The notes under the pieces: model-generated
The model's database searches: none
What the model was told of the DNA's origin: nothing
What the model saw: only the letters and a program-made list of their open reading frames with translations
Program-made: the position numbers and the translations under genes
Origin: Sphaerisporangium corydalis
GTDB lineage: Bacteria > Actinomycetota > Actinomycetes > Streptosporangiales > Streptosporangiaceae
Direction of reading: 5' to 3'
DNA: 64,000 nt
Assembly: GCF_025506355.1 (NCBI RefSeq)
Contig: NZ_JANZYP010000006.1
Span: 162,708-226,707 of the forward strand
Shown: in pieces, positions 43,549 to 52,372 of the stretch
Position numbering within the stretch: the first letter of the stretch is position 1
Layout: every line of letters starts with the position of its first letter

Positions 43549-44451
43549 TCACATCTGCCGTAGCCGATCGCGCAGTGTACGCGCGACCTGCGCCATCAGC
43601 GCGTCGGCACCGGGCTGGCTGGTGGCCGGCACGCGGGACTCGGTGAGGACCGCGACCCCGTAGAGGCGCCCGTCGGCGTGCTCGACGACGCCGATCTCGT
43701 GCCGGAGGTTGAGGAGCGTCCCCGTCTTGGAGGACCATTTTGCCGCGTCGGAGCTGAAATCCGGCGCGAGCCGGTGCCGCAGGACGTTGTCGGCCATAAG
43801 GGTCCGCACGCGTTCGGCCACGCCCGCGTCGATCGGCGACGGTGTCCACAGGGCCTGCAGCAGTTCGACGAACGCTCGCGCCGACCCCGAGTTGGCCAGT
43901 GTCACGTCGAGCTGCGTGACGCTGTGCCCCCGCCCGGCCGTCCCGGCCTCGATGGCCAGGACCTGGGCAAGGTGGACGTCGGCGGGGCCCAGGCGCTCGG
44001 CCGGGGTCTCACTGAGCTCCTGGACGGTGTTGCGGACGGTGATGCCGTCCAGCCCGAACCCGTGCAGCATCGCCGAGACCTCGGCGGGCGAGGTGAGGGC
44101 GAACAGCGCGTCGGCGGCCGTGCCGTCGCTCACCGAGGTGCTCAGGTAGAGCAGGTCGTCGACGGCGACGTCGGCCGGGTGCCGGAACCTGCTCAGCCCG
44201 GTCGGCCCCGGGGTGGTGATCCGGCCCGGCTGTACGTGGATCCGCGTGGCGCCGTCGAGTTCGCCCTTCCTGACCCGTTCGAGCGTCGCGATGGCGAGCG
44301 GGACCTTGACGAGAGAGGCGATCGGGAACTCCAGGTCGGGGTCGATCCCGAGCTCGTCGCCGGTACGCAGGTCGCGGACCAGGAACGACCCGCGCAACCC
44401 CCCGTCGTCGAGCGCCCCCCGGAGCTCACGGATCAGCCTTTCGACGCTCAC
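43549..44451 (-). CDS. Class A beta-lactamase-family serine hydrolase
   Basis: 300 residues from a GTG whose bases overlap the LysR stop (GTGA). Active-site motifs: SxxK as SLVK (near residue 47, context FPIASLVKVPLA), SxN-like SDG in STSVSDGTAADAL, and KTG as SSKTGTLL. No signal peptide is present, so it is predicted cytoplasmic, unlike the secreted beta-lactamase 1 kb away. It is co-transcribed behind the LysR regulator. It may act on a small ester or lactam, or be a non-resistance hydrolase. Replacement of SDN by SDG is unusual for true class A enzymes. Confidence 0.82.
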   Translation of the reverse strand: MSVERLIRELRGALDDGGLRGSFLVRDLRTGDELGIDPDLEFPIASLVKVPLAIATLERVRKGELDGATRIHVQPGRITTPGPTGLSRFRHPADVAVDDLLYLSTSVSDGTAADALFALTSPAEVSAMLHGFGLDGITVRNTVQELSETPAERLGPADVHLAQVLAIEAGTAGRGHSVTQLDVTLANSGSARAFVELLQALWTPSPIDAGVAERVRTLMADNVLRHRLAPDFSSDAAKWSSKTGTLLNLRHEIGVVEHADGRLYGVAVLTESRVPATSQPGADALMAQVARTLRDRLRQM

Positions 44452-45365
44452 GACGCCCCCTCGTCCCTCTCCCGTACACCGAGATCGTCCTGGTCGCGTG
44501 CGCCGAGGCACCGGGCGACCGGCCGCCACAGCCGGGTCCGTACGCGCACTGCGTCGTCCCCGGCGGCGGCCGACACGCCGAAGCCGCGGACCAGGTCGAT
44601 CTCGCCGACCGGCCGCCAGTGCAGCCCCAGCTCCTCGGCCTGTTTGGCGGAGCACAGCAGGAGGTCGGCCGAGCCGAGGACCTCCGCCGTGGCGGCGGTG
44701 AGCGTGGCCGCGACGGCGACCTGCGCGGGCTGGAGACCGGCGGCGTCCCGGACCCGGAACAGGCGGTCGCGGATGTGCGGGACCTCGTCCTCGGGCTGGA
44801 TCCAGATTCGGCTCCGCCGCGACGCCTGGGCCGCCCGTCCGGCCCGGAGGGTCTCGACGTAGACGGTCTCCGCGAGCGGGTCCGCGGCGCCGGCGAGCCC
44901 GAGCGGCACCGACCAGGTCGCGTCACTCGGCGGCACCGCCGTGAGGGCCGCGCGGACCTCACGCGATCGGACGAGCTCTGCCCGCCCGGCCGGCGCGGCG
45001 GCGTGGAAGTCGAGGTGGACGCCGTCGCGCCGGGCCTCGGCGTCGAGGCGGGCCAGGTCACGCACGGTGCAGATGTCGGGGACGGCGAGGCGGAAGGGAC
45101 GGAGCTTGGCCCGTTCGGCCTCCTCCTCCATGCTCTCGGCCAGGCGGACGAGACGCTTGGCGGACGGCAGCATGTCACGGCCGAACTGGGTGAGCATCGC
45201 CCCGCGCGTCGACCGGTCGAACAACGGCTCCCCGAGGTGCTTCTCCAGGGCGGCGATCCGCCGGCTCGCGACCGACTGGGGGACCCGCGTGGCCGCGGCG
45301 CCTTCGGTGAAGCTGCCGCGTTCGCTCACGTTGACGAACGCTCTCCAGGCTCCGAGGACGTCCAC
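44448..45365 (-). CDS. LysR-family regulator, AmpR-like position
   Basis: 305 residues from the GTG at 45365. The N-terminal winged HTH reads WRAFVNVSERGSFTEGAAA, then VPQSVASRRIAALEKHLGEP and LFDRSTRGAMLT. The effector domain follows. It is divergent from a class A beta-lactamase/PBP operon and co-transcribed with a second beta-lactamase-family gene. This arrangement mirrors AmpR-ampC, so it likely regulates these genes in response to cell-wall stress or fragments. A candidate operator lies in the 112-bp gap. Confidence 0.9.
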   Translation of the reverse strand: MDVLGAWRAFVNVSERGSFTEGAAATRVPQSVASRRIAALEKHLGEPLFDRSTRGAMLTQFGRDMLPSAKRLVRLAESMEEEAERAKLRPFRLAVPDICTVRDLARLDAEARRDGVHLDFHAAAPAGRAELVRSREVRAALTAVPPSDATWSVPLGLAGAADPLAETVYVETLRAGRAAQASRRSRIWIQPEDEVPHIRDRLFRVRDAAGLQPAQVAVAATLTAATAEVLGSADLLLCSAKQAEELGLHWRPVGEIDLVRGFGVSAAAGDDAVRVRTRLWRPVARCLGARDQDDLGVRERDEGAS

Positions 45366-45377
45366 ACGCAGGACCCT

Positions 45378-45392
45378 ATGCTATTTCAGCAT
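45378..45392. promoter_or_regulatory. Candidate LysR box
   Basis: ATGCTATTTCAGCAT contains perfect 5-bp arms around 5 bases and fits the T-N11-A rule. It lies 13 bases upstream of the lysR start and 86 bases upstream of the beta-lactamase gene. Confidence 0.55.
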
Positions 45393-45477
45393 CAAGTTGC
45401 CCATTTCTGTCTTTGACGGCATCGAACGGCGCCGCGAGACTCCCGTCGTATCCGATCCACGACGGGAAGGCAGGACC

Positions 45478-46425
45478 ATGCCCACCCAGCTCCTCCGACG
45501 CGCCGCGCTCCCAGCGCTGACCACCCTCGCGCTCCTGACGGGCCCCACCGCGCCCGGCCACGCCGCCACCTCCGGCGTCCCGTCGGGTTCCCCGAACGCG
45601 ACGGTGACGTCCACGCCCGCCGGTCAGGCCGTCAAACGGCTCCGCGCCCTGGAGGCGACCTTCCAGGGCCGCATCGGCGCGTACGCCGTCGACACCGGAA
45701 CCGGGAAGACCATCACCTACCGGTCAGGCGAGCGGTTCCCGCTGCTGTCCACCTTCAAGGCGATCGCCGCCGCCGCCGTCCTGCACAAGGCCCGCGCCTC
45801 CGCCCCCGGCCTGATGGACAAGGTCGTCCATTGGACGGCCGCCGAGCTGAAAGAGAATTCCCCGATCACCGAGAAGCACGTGGCGGACGGGATGACCGTC
45901 GCCGAGCTGTGCGAGGCGGCCATCACCCGGAGCGACAACACCGCGGGCAACATGCTGCTGAAGCAGATCGGCGGACCCGCAGGCCTGACCCGGTACTTCC
46001 GCACCCTGAAGGACCCGCGCTCCCGCCTGGACCGCTGGGAGACCGAGCTGAACGACTGGAGCCCCAAGGAGAGGCGCGACACCACGACGCCCGCGTCCGT
46101 GGGCCGTGACCTGCGCGCGGTCACGGCGGGCGGCGCCCTCGGCGCCAAGGACCGGAAACGGCTGAACACCTGGCTGATCGCGACCCAGACCGGGGGCGCC
46201 CGCATCCGCGCGGGCCTGCCCACGACCTGGACGATCGGCGATAAGACCGGCACGAGCTCGAGGTACGGCGCCGGGAACGACATAGCGGTCATCTGGCCCG
46301 GCAAGACGGCCGCCCCCATCATCATGGCGATCTGCACCAACCGCACGGCCGAGGACGCCGCCGTCGCCGACAAGGTCATCGCGGACACCGCCGCCATCCT
46401 CGCCCGCGGCCTCGGCAAAATCTGA
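45478..46425 (+). CDS. bla: Secreted class A beta-lactamase
   Basis: 315 residues. A signal peptide (LLRRAALPALTTLALLTGPTAPGHAA) is followed by the enzyme. Class A motifs are complete: S70-x-x-K73 as STFK, SDN loop as TRSDNTAGN, omega-loop Glu as WETELND, and K234TG as GDKTGTSS. It hydrolyses penicillins or cephalosporins outside the membrane. ATG 45478 has GGGAAGGCAGG upstream. Its stop overlaps the PBP start (TGATG), so hydrolase and target enzyme are translationally coupled. The LysR regulator is divergent. Confidence 0.94.
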   Translation: MPTQLLRRAALPALTTLALLTGPTAPGHAATSGVPSGSPNATVTSTPAGQAVKRLRALEATFQGRIGAYAVDTGTGKTITYRSGERFPLLSTFKAIAAAAVLHKARASAPGLMDKVVHWTAAELKENSPITEKHVADGMTVAELCEAAITRSDNTAGNMLLKQIGGPAGLTRYFRTLKDPRSRLDRWETELNDWSPKERRDTTTPASVGRDLRAVTAGGALGAKDRKRLNTWLIATQTGGARIRAGLPTTWTIGDKTGTSSRYGAGNDIAVIWPGKTAAPIIMAICTNRTAEDAAVADKVIADTAAILARGLGKI

Positions 46426-48497
46426 TGCCCGGCGGCAGGGGATCGAAGATCGCACGCCTCGCCATGGCGGCCGTGGCGGCGGGAGTGCTGGCCGCCGGGC
46501 TGGCGCTGCCCGCCGTGGGTGGCGCGGGCGCGGCGATCGTCGGCGCGTCGGACGGGCTCGACCTCCGGCCCGCCGAGCTTCCCGAGCCGCCACTCGCCGA
46601 GAAGACGACCGTCCTCGACGCCACGGGCCACCCGATCGCGCAGTTCTGGGACGTGTACCGCGAGGTCGTCCCGCTCGGCCGGGTGGCCGACGTCATGAAG
46701 ACGGCCATCGTCTCGATTGAGGACGACCGCTTCTACGAGCACGGCGCGATCGACGTCGAAGGCACCATGCGGGCGCTGGCGGCGAATCTCCGGTCGGGCG
46801 GGGTGAGCCAGGGCGGCTCCGGCATCACCCAGCAGTACGTCAAGCAGGTGCTGCTGAACAGCGCCGTCACCGAGCGGGAGAAGGCGAAGGTCCTGGAGGC
46901 CGGTTACGCGCGCAAGCTCAGCGAGCTGCGGTACGCGATGGGCGTCGAGCGGAAGTACACCAAGGACGAGATCCTCGGGAAATACTTGAACATCGCCTAT
47001 TTCGGCGCCGGGGCCAACGGCATCGAGGCCGCGGCCAAGCGGTTCTTCGGCGTGCACGCCTCCCGGCTCACCCTGTGGCAGGCGGCCACCCTGGCGGGCG
47101 CCGTGCAGTCGCCCACCGCCACCGACCCGGAGGGCGGCACCGGGAACCGGCGACGGCTGCGGGACCGGCGCGACGTCGTGCTCGACCGGATGGCGGAACT
47201 CGGCAAGATCACGCCGAGACAGGCGGCCGACGCCAAACTTAAGAAGCTCGGCTACAAGGGCACCCCACTGCCCGGCGACTGCGCGGCCAGCCCGTACCCG
47301 TACTTCTGCGTGTACGTGCGCGAGGAGTTTCTGCGCCACCCCGCGTACGGCGGGACCGAGGAGGACAACGCCCGGCTCCTCCGCCGAGGCGGCCTGACGA
47401 TCAGGACGACGCTGGACCCCCGCATGCAGAAAGCGGCCGAAAGGGCCATCGAACGGCACGTCCACGCAACGGACGACCCCGTCGCCTCCGAGGCCCTGGT
47501 CCAGCCGGGGACCGGGATGATCAAGGCCATGGCGGCCAGCCGGGAGTACGGCACCTCCGCGCGCGAGCACGAGCTGGCGTACAACATCGTGGCCGACACC
47601 GGCCACGGCGGCATCGGCGGGTTCCAGGCCGGCTCCACGTTCAAGACCTTCACGCTGATCACCGCCCTGAAGAAAGGCATGAAACTCGGCGACGGCTTCA
47701 CCGTCGGCGACGGCTACCGCGCCTCAGGGGCCGCCGACTTCACGAACTGCCGGGGCGAGAACGTCGGCGACCCGGCCCACACCGTCACCAACGACGAAGG
47801 TTCTCCCGGTTTCACGTCGCTGCGCACCGGCACCTGGCACTCGGTCAACACGTTCTTCATGGAACTCGAACACCGCGTCGGCCTGTGCGACACCGTCCAG
47901 ACCGCCAGATCGCTCGGCATCGAACGCGCCGACGGCGGGAAGCCGAGCGAGTACGAGACCTTCACGCTCGGCATCGACGACATGGACCCGGTGACCGTCG
48001 CCAACGCCTACGCCGCCATCGGCGCGCGCGGGAGATACTGCGCCCCCATGGCCATCACCCGGGTCACCGACCGGAACGGCAAGTCGACCGCCTACCGGCC
48101 GAAATGCCGCCAAGCGCTCGACCCCGAGATCGCGGACGCCACGGCGCACATCCTGTCGGGGGTGCTCACCAAGGGCACGATGCGGGCGGTGGGCGGCATT
48201 GGCCGCGACGCCGCGGGGAAGACCGGGACCACCGACGACCAGGCGAGCGCGTGGTTCGCGGGGTTCACCCCGGACCTGGCCGGCGCGGTGAGCATCGGCG
48301 ACCCCCGAGGCGCCACCGCGCACAAGCTCAACGGCGTCACCCTCGGCGGCAGGCACTACGGCGCCGTCTTCGGCGCCACCGTCCCCGGCCCGATCTGGAA
48401 GGACACCATGACCACCGCCCTCACCGGCACCCACCCCACCCCCTTCCCCCCGATCAACGCCCCCCGCTTCGTCAACCGCTCAGGCAACCGCTCCTGA
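46425..48497 (+). CDS. Class A penicillin-binding protein (glycosyltransferase-transpeptidase)
   Basis: A bifunctional peptidoglycan synthase of 690 residues with an N-terminal membrane anchor (LAMAAVAAGVLAAGLALPAVG). The GT51 domain shows IEDDRFYEHGAIDVEGTMRA (catalytic Glu), GGSGITQQYVKQVLL and ILGKYLNIAYFGAGANGIEA. The transpeptidase domain has SxxK in GFQAGSTFKTFTL, SxN in WHSVNTFFMELE and KTG in AGKTGTTDDQASAWFAG. Coupling to a beta-lactamase and placement beside a LysR regulator suggest an inducible, possibly beta-lactam-tolerant PBP. The C-terminus is Pro-rich. A 48-bp gap separates it from the methyltransferase gene. Confidence 0.93.
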   Translation: MPGGRGSKIARLAMAAVAAGVLAAGLALPAVGGAGAAIVGASDGLDLRPAELPEPPLAEKTTVLDATGHPIAQFWDVYREVVPLGRVADVMKTAIVSIEDDRFYEHGAIDVEGTMRALAANLRSGGVSQGGSGITQQYVKQVLLNSAVTEREKAKVLEAGYARKLSELRYAMGVERKYTKDEILGKYLNIAYFGAGANGIEAAAKRFFGVHASRLTLWQAATLAGAVQSPTATDPEGGTGNRRRLRDRRDVVLDRMAELGKITPRQAADAKLKKLGYKGTPLPGDCAASPYPYFCVYVREEFLRHPAYGGTEEDNARLLRRGGLTIRTTLDPRMQKAAERAIERHVHATDDPVASEALVQPGTGMIKAMAASREYGTSAREHELAYNIVADTGHGGIGGFQAGSTFKTFTLITALKKGMKLGDGFTVGDGYRASGAADFTNCRGENVGDPAHTVTNDEGSPGFTSLRTGTWHSVNTFFMELEHRVGLCDTVQTARSLGIERADGGKPSEYETFTLGIDDMDPVTVANAYAAIGARGRYCAPMAITRVTDRNGKSTAYRPKCRQALDPEIADATAHILSGVLTKGTMRAVGGIGRDAAGKTGTTDDQASAWFAGFTPDLAGAVSIGDPRGATAHKLNGVTLGGRHYGAVFGATVPGPIWKDTMTTALTGTHPTPFPPINAPRFVNRSGNRS

Positions 48498-48545
48498 TCG
48501 CAGAAAAGAGGGCCGCAGCCGGACATCTGGGGGCAGGATGATCAA

Positions 48546-49178
48546 ATGGCAGCGAAGAACGGCGGGCGATGGAACCACAACATCCATTACCACCCCCGCA
48601 TCCTCCGCGCGATCCCCGCCGGCGCCCAGCACGCCCTCGACGTCGGCTGCGGCGAGGGCATGCTCACCCGCGACCTACGCCGGACCATCCCACACGTCAC
48701 TGGCATCGACCTCCACGCCCCCAGCATCACCCAAGCCCGCGAACACCAAAACAACGTCGCCCAAAGCCTGGAGCATCCTTCCGACATCGACTACGTACTC
48801 AGTGACTTCCTTACCCATCCCTTCGAGCCAGCCTCGTTCGACTTCATCGCATCCGTGGCCACCTTGCACCACATGGACGCCGCCACCGGCCTGGCCCGAA
48901 TGCGCGACCTGCTACGCCCCGGCGGCGTCCTCGCCATCATCGGCTTAGCCCGCAGCACCATGCCCAACGACCTGCCACGCGACTTGGCCGGCATCGCCCT
49001 CGGCATCACCCACCGCGCCACAAAGGGCCACTGGGAACACCCGTCCCCCATAGTGTGGCCCCCACCCCTGACCTACCCCCAAATGCGATCCCTGGCCACC
49101 AAAACCCTCCCCGGTTCCCGATACCGCCGCCACCTCCTCCTCCGCTACACCATCACCTGGCGCAAACCGAGAAACTGA
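48546..49178 (+). CDS. Class I SAM-dependent methyltransferase
   Basis: 210 residues. SAM-binding motif I reads ALDVGCGEGMLTRDL (about residues 30-44), the acidic residue ending strand 2 is in VTGIDLHAPSI, and motif III is in VLSDFLTHPFEPASFDFIAS followed by LRPGGVLAIIGLAR. This is a methyltransf_11/25-type small-molecule enzyme. The substrate is unknown. It may be read through from the PBP operon. Confidence 0.88.
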   Translation: MAAKNGGRWNHNIHYHPRILRAIPAGAQHALDVGCGEGMLTRDLRRTIPHVTGIDLHAPSITQAREHQNNVAQSLEHPSDIDYVLSDFLTHPFEPASFDFIASVATLHHMDAATGLARMRDLLRPGGVLAIIGLARSTMPNDLPRDLAGIALGITHRATKGHWEHPSPIVWPPPLTYPQMRSLATKTLPGSRYRRHLLLRYTITWRKPRN

Positions 49179-49604
49179 ACACTTCCACCCGGCCAGCCCG
49201 ATAACGCGACACGCGACCCCTGTTCAGAGACCTTCAAGGTGACCACAACCAGGGACTGCGGCGCTCAGCCTCCCGATCTCTGATTTTGAGGGCGTCCTTG
49301 TGATCGGCGAGCAAGCCCAGGAACACCCTGATCTTGACGAGTTCGATCGCATCCCCGACTACCAGGACGACAAGCCGGTGAACTGAGACTGGCGAACCGC
49401 ATGATCAGGTCGCCTCGCCCCTGGCCGGCAGCGCGAGATGGCCAGTCAGCGGATCATGGACGCGCTAGCCGTATGAGGCCAGGCATGCACTCTCCCTTGT
49501 CAAGCCGGTCCCTACGATCTGCCACCCGCACCTCGTCGAGGTGTGTGAGGCGCGGCCCGACGATCGCCATCCAATACCGTGCGGAAGGTGCAAAAATGCA
49601 GTGG
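49179..49604. other. Gap without a supported gene
   Basis: About 430 bp. The only coding-like stretch is a short open frame ending at the TGA near 49386 (tail reads EFDRIPDYQDDKPVN). It lacks a good start or ribosome-binding site and may be the relic of a longer gene. The remainder shows nothing I can name. Confidence 0.4.
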
Positions 49605-49620
49605 ACTCCGAATTTGGAGT
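49605..49620. promoter_or_regulatory. Palindromic operator before the TetR gene
   Basis: ACTCCGAATTTGGAGT is a 16-bp palindrome with one mismatched pair, 11 bases before the tetR ATG, and it overlaps the likely ribosome-binding region. Autoregulation by the TetR product is the natural reading. Confidence 0.6.
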
Positions 49621-49631
49621 AGGCTCTACAT

Positions 49632-50270
49632 ATGTCTGAAGGGCTGCGCGAGCGCAAGAAGCGGCAGACCCGGCAACGCATCTCCGATGTGGCCATCGGC
49701 CTGTTCGTCGCGCGCGGCTTCGACAACGTCACGATCGCGGAGGTCGCCGCGGCTGCCGAGGTGTCGGTCAACACGGTCTACAACTACTTCCAAGCCAAAG
49801 AGGACCTCGTCTTGCCGCCGGAGGAGGCCTCCCCCCAGCGGCTGGCCGACATCGTCCGCGAGCGCCGTCCCGGCCGGTCGGCGGCCCATGCGGTCCTGTC
49901 GCGGCTCCGGCAGGAGGTGCGCGGGCGTGAGCGCAGGCTCGGGCTGAGCGAGGGGTTCGGCCGCGTGCTGGAGATGATGCGAGCCGCGCCCACGCTTACC
50001 GCCCGGCTTGAGTGGCTTGCGCACCAGATGACCGCCGAGCTGGCCGACCAGTTGGCCCAAGAGACTGGCGCCACGCCCGGCGATCCGCTGCCGCGGGCTG
50101 TCGCCTGGCAGCTTGGGAGCCTGCACAGCATGGTCCTGTCGGAGATCGGCAGGCGGACCGCGGCCGACGAGCGGCCGAGCGTTATCGCCGCGAACGTGCT
50201 GGAGCTGATCGACGCTGCGGAGGACCTCATGGGGGAGCGCCTACTCAGCTATGCCGTACGAGAGGAATGA
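49632..50270 (+). CDS. TetR-family transcriptional regulator
   Basis: 212 residues. The TetR_N HTH reads TRQRISDVAIGLFVARGFDN followed by VTIAEVAAAAEVSVNTVYNYF (about residues 15-55). The C-terminal ligand domain is helical with no recognisable ligand signature. Its 3' end overlaps the DUF6204 gene by 20 bp, so the two form an operon behind the palindrome at 49605-49620. Likely a local repressor. Confidence 0.92.
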   Translation: MSEGLRERKKRQTRQRISDVAIGLFVARGFDNVTIAEVAAAAEVSVNTVYNYFQAKEDLVLPPEEASPQRLADIVRERRPGRSAAHAVLSRLRQEVRGRERRLGLSEGFGRVLEMMRAAPTLTARLEWLAHQMTAELADQLAQETGATPGDPLPRAVAWQLGSLHSMVLSEIGRRTAADERPSVIAANVLELIDAAEDLMGERLLSYAVREE

Positions 50271-50571
50271 GCAATTGTTCAGGGTGACGATCAGAGGAAA
50301 GTTCACCGGGCTCGACGACGCCGGGCGGGCCGCCGTCCTGGCCGCAGCCGACATGGCCTACACCGAGGCCGGGACGTTCACCCACGATCAGAGCGTGACG
50401 GCCTTCACCTTCCGTTGCCAGGTGTCAGCAGGCCCGGACGACGGCCAGGACGAGGCGGCGCTTGGCGCGATGGCCGCGCTGGAGGCGCACGGGCACCTGC
50501 ATGAGATCCTGCAGCTCGCGGTGACCGACATGCGCGACATCAAGATCCGCCCCAAGGGGCGCCGGATGTGA
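50251..50571 (+). CDS. DUF6204 family protein
   Basis: 106 residues. FRVTIRGKFTGLDDAGRAAVLAAAD at the start, then TFTHDQSVTAFTFRCQV and a C-terminal DMRDIKIRP segment are typical of DUF6204, a small actinobacterial family of unknown function. It starts inside the tetR gene. This is the last gene that looks native before the composition changes at about 50.9 kb. Confidence 0.8.
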   Translation: MPYERNEQLFRVTIRGKFTGLDDAGRAAVLAAADMAYTEAGTFTHDQSVTAFTFRCQVSAGPDDGQDEAALGAMAALEAHGHLHEILQLAVTDMRDIKIRPKGRRM

Positions 50572-51165
50572 CAGACGAGCCGACCTCGGGATTGCCTCCT
50601 ACCGCTGGCCTGGATCAAGACGGGGACTGAAGGCAACGCCAGAGGGTATCGGATCACTCCGGGGCCTTTCGGCGTTCTCCGGGTGGTCTCATCCCGCAAG
50701 AACCGCGGAAACTGGGGTCTGACCTGGTAAAACGCACCCGGTTTCATCCCGCGTGCATCCCGTAGGCGCCGGCTGAGGGCTGCTTTTGGTGGCATCCGAC
50801 TGCGAGTGGGGGCACTCGCCGATCAAGGTGAAAGGCCAGGTCAGAGGGCGGATGACCTGGTGTGGAGGGCGCGCCCTGCAGGATTCGAACCTGCGACCGT
50901 CGGATTAGAAGTGGACCGCTAGCCACCAGGGTCATCATCCCTCCCACCTGCACCGCAGACTTTCGGCAACCGCGCGGCTGACGGCACCATCCCGCGCATA
51001 TCCCGTAACGGTCATCAGCCCTGTCACCCGGTGGGCCGGGCCGAGGAACGAGGCCCGGACCTTCGATCGCCCCCAACCCCGCTCAGTCCCCCACCACCGC
51101 ATGGCGATCGTGAGGGCGGTACCTGGACGGCGGCACCATGGCGTGCACCAAGCCGCATTAACGGA
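50572..51165. other. Boundary region between chromosome and accessory element
   Basis: 594 bp without a supported protein gene. It contains the tRNA-Arg 3' fragment at 50870-50911. Left of it the sequence is still G+C-rich; right of it, towards 51160, the PIN gene starts with markedly more A/T and different codon use. Confidence 0.55.
50870..50911 (-). other. tRNA-Arg(TCT) 3' fragment, probable attachment site
   Basis: On the minus strand the sequence gives an anticodon loop CTTCTAA (anticodon TCT), stem side TCCGA, variable loop CGGTC, a perfect T-arm GCAGG-TTCGAAT-CCTGC, acceptor strand AGGGCGC and discriminator G. The 5' half is missing: the bases before the loop (GTCCA) cannot pair with TCCGA and no GCGCCCT acceptor strand precedes. 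A tRNA cut at the anticodon loop is the classic duplicated 3' end left by a site-specific integrase. Its orientation places the element to the right. Confidence 0.7.
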
Positions 51166-52167
51166 TCAACTAGCTGTCAAGCCCTCGATTGCATGAGTAA
51201 GGTCTTCAGCGCTGGGATTCAAATACTTTGGCATGGCGAATGTCACGGGAGATACAGGTCGCAACTCGCGCAGTATCTGAGCGAATCGTTTGTCCGCTGT
51301 GATAAAAATATCTGCATCAAAAAGATAGGCGGATAGCTGATTGTCGCCGGGATTCCCGCTGCCGATTCGCATTGCGGGTTGTGTGAAGTCAACGGCCCAG
51401 CGTAGCCAGTTCCTCTTCATGGCGGAAGGCTCCACCTCGTAAAGGAGCATGCTCCCAAGATCGCGTCTCTGCATCCTGAGCTTATGTAGATCCACGTAGA
51501 TGCCGATCCAGTCCGCGAAGGGCTCTCCAGGGTGTGCTCCAGCACCGAAGAGAGCATGGTCGATCACCATTGCAAGTTGCACACGCCACCCTTGGCAAGA
51601 GGTTCCTCTTCGCCATCCGAGAGCGATCATCCTTTTCTCGGGGTTGCGATCAGGGACGACTTCGACCGGTTCGCTCAGGCGCTTGCTGATATCGGTCGGG
51701 TAGGTTAGGTAGTCAGTACCTTCTCTGAGTCTTTTCTGTTCACGCTGTGACAGAATCATCATTCGTCTCACGTACGCATCCATGCCTGCGGTGGCTTCTT
51801 CAATGAGATAAGGCTCAGCAGCTCGGGCTTCTCGCCATTTCACGTTCTGCCACAGCTCGTGCAAGTGAGCTAGCCGATAGAGATCGGGCTTCGGCCGTAG
51901 CCACGCTGGTCGCAACCTGCGGATTTCTGACACAACTTCATTGGCTTCAGATTCGGCCTCTGTAGGAAGTCGAGTCCAACGTGAACGGCAGACAACGCGA
52001 ACTCGCATGCGTCTGCTCTCAGGATTAGGGGACGCGAGTAGCTCCATCAGAGTAGCTGGAGCAATCAGGACATCTAGGTTGGCGTTTTTAGCGTATCGAT
52101 AGAAGTCCTCTCCGGCGCCCTTATCGATCAGCCGACTCCAGACATTCGTGTCCAACAGTACGCGCAT
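51166..52167 (-). CDS. PIN-domain protein with large central insertion
   Basis: 333 residues. N-terminal VLLDTNVWSRLID supplies the first PIN aspartate, PATLMELLASP the glutamate, and the C-terminal GDNQLSAYLFDADIFITADK the last acidic pair; together these form a metal-dependent RNase site. PIN toxins are usually about 130 residues. Here roughly 190 residues (about 55-270), rich in Arg, Trp and Glu, separate the halves. Possible roles are a toxin or a defence nuclease; no classical antitoxin is evident, though a small ORF overlaps its start. Base composition is clearly lower in G+C than the left arm. Confidence 0.75.
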   Translation of the reverse strand: MRVLLDTNVWSRLIDKGAGEDFYRYAKNANLDVLIAPATLMELLASPNPESRRMRVRVVCRSRWTRLPTEAESEANEVVSEIRRLRPAWLRPKPDLYRLAHLHELWQNVKWREARAAEPYLIEEATAGMDAYVRRMMILSQREQKRLREGTDYLTYPTDISKRLSEPVEVVPDRNPEKRMIALGWRRGTSCQGWRVQLAMVIDHALFGAGAHPGEPFADWIGIYVDLHKLRMQRRDLGSMLLYEVEPSAMKRNWLRWAVDFTQPAMRIGSGNPGDNQLSAYLFDADIFITADKRFAQILRELRPVSPVTFAMPKYLNPSAEDLTHAIEGLTAS

Positions 52168-52372
52168 CCGCCAGATTCTTCCTTTCAGTGCGCCAAGCGT
52201 AATCTCCTAACGGTTCTACCTCTGCTACGGCGAGAGGTCCACCGTACGGGTGGTAGATCATGGGCGAGTACAGTTGCGAAGGATGTCCGAGGCCAGGCGC
52301 GACACCTAGGCCAAGGAGGGCTGCGGCTTTCGGTCTAGCAGGTTCTGGCGATGGACGCCGACCTTTGCTCAA
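52121..52372 (-). CDS. Small ORF overlapping the PIN gene start
   Basis: Up to 83 residues from a TTG, or 46 from the ATG at the MIYHPYGGPL segment. It ends 47 bp inside the PIN gene. The C-terminal half (EVEPLGDYAWRTERKNLADA) looks coding. The position matches an antitoxin, but no antitoxin fold is recognisable and the start lacks a ribosome-binding site. Confidence 0.3.
   Translation of the reverse strand: MSKGRRPSPEPARPKAAALLGLGVAPGLGHPSQLYSPMIYHPYGGPLAVAEVEPLGDYAWRTERKNLADARTVGHECLESADR

Noticed and set aside
50860..50960. An intact tRNA gene
   Set aside because: T-arm, variable loop and anticodon loop are good, but no 5' acceptor strand, D-arm or 5' anticodon strand pairs with them.
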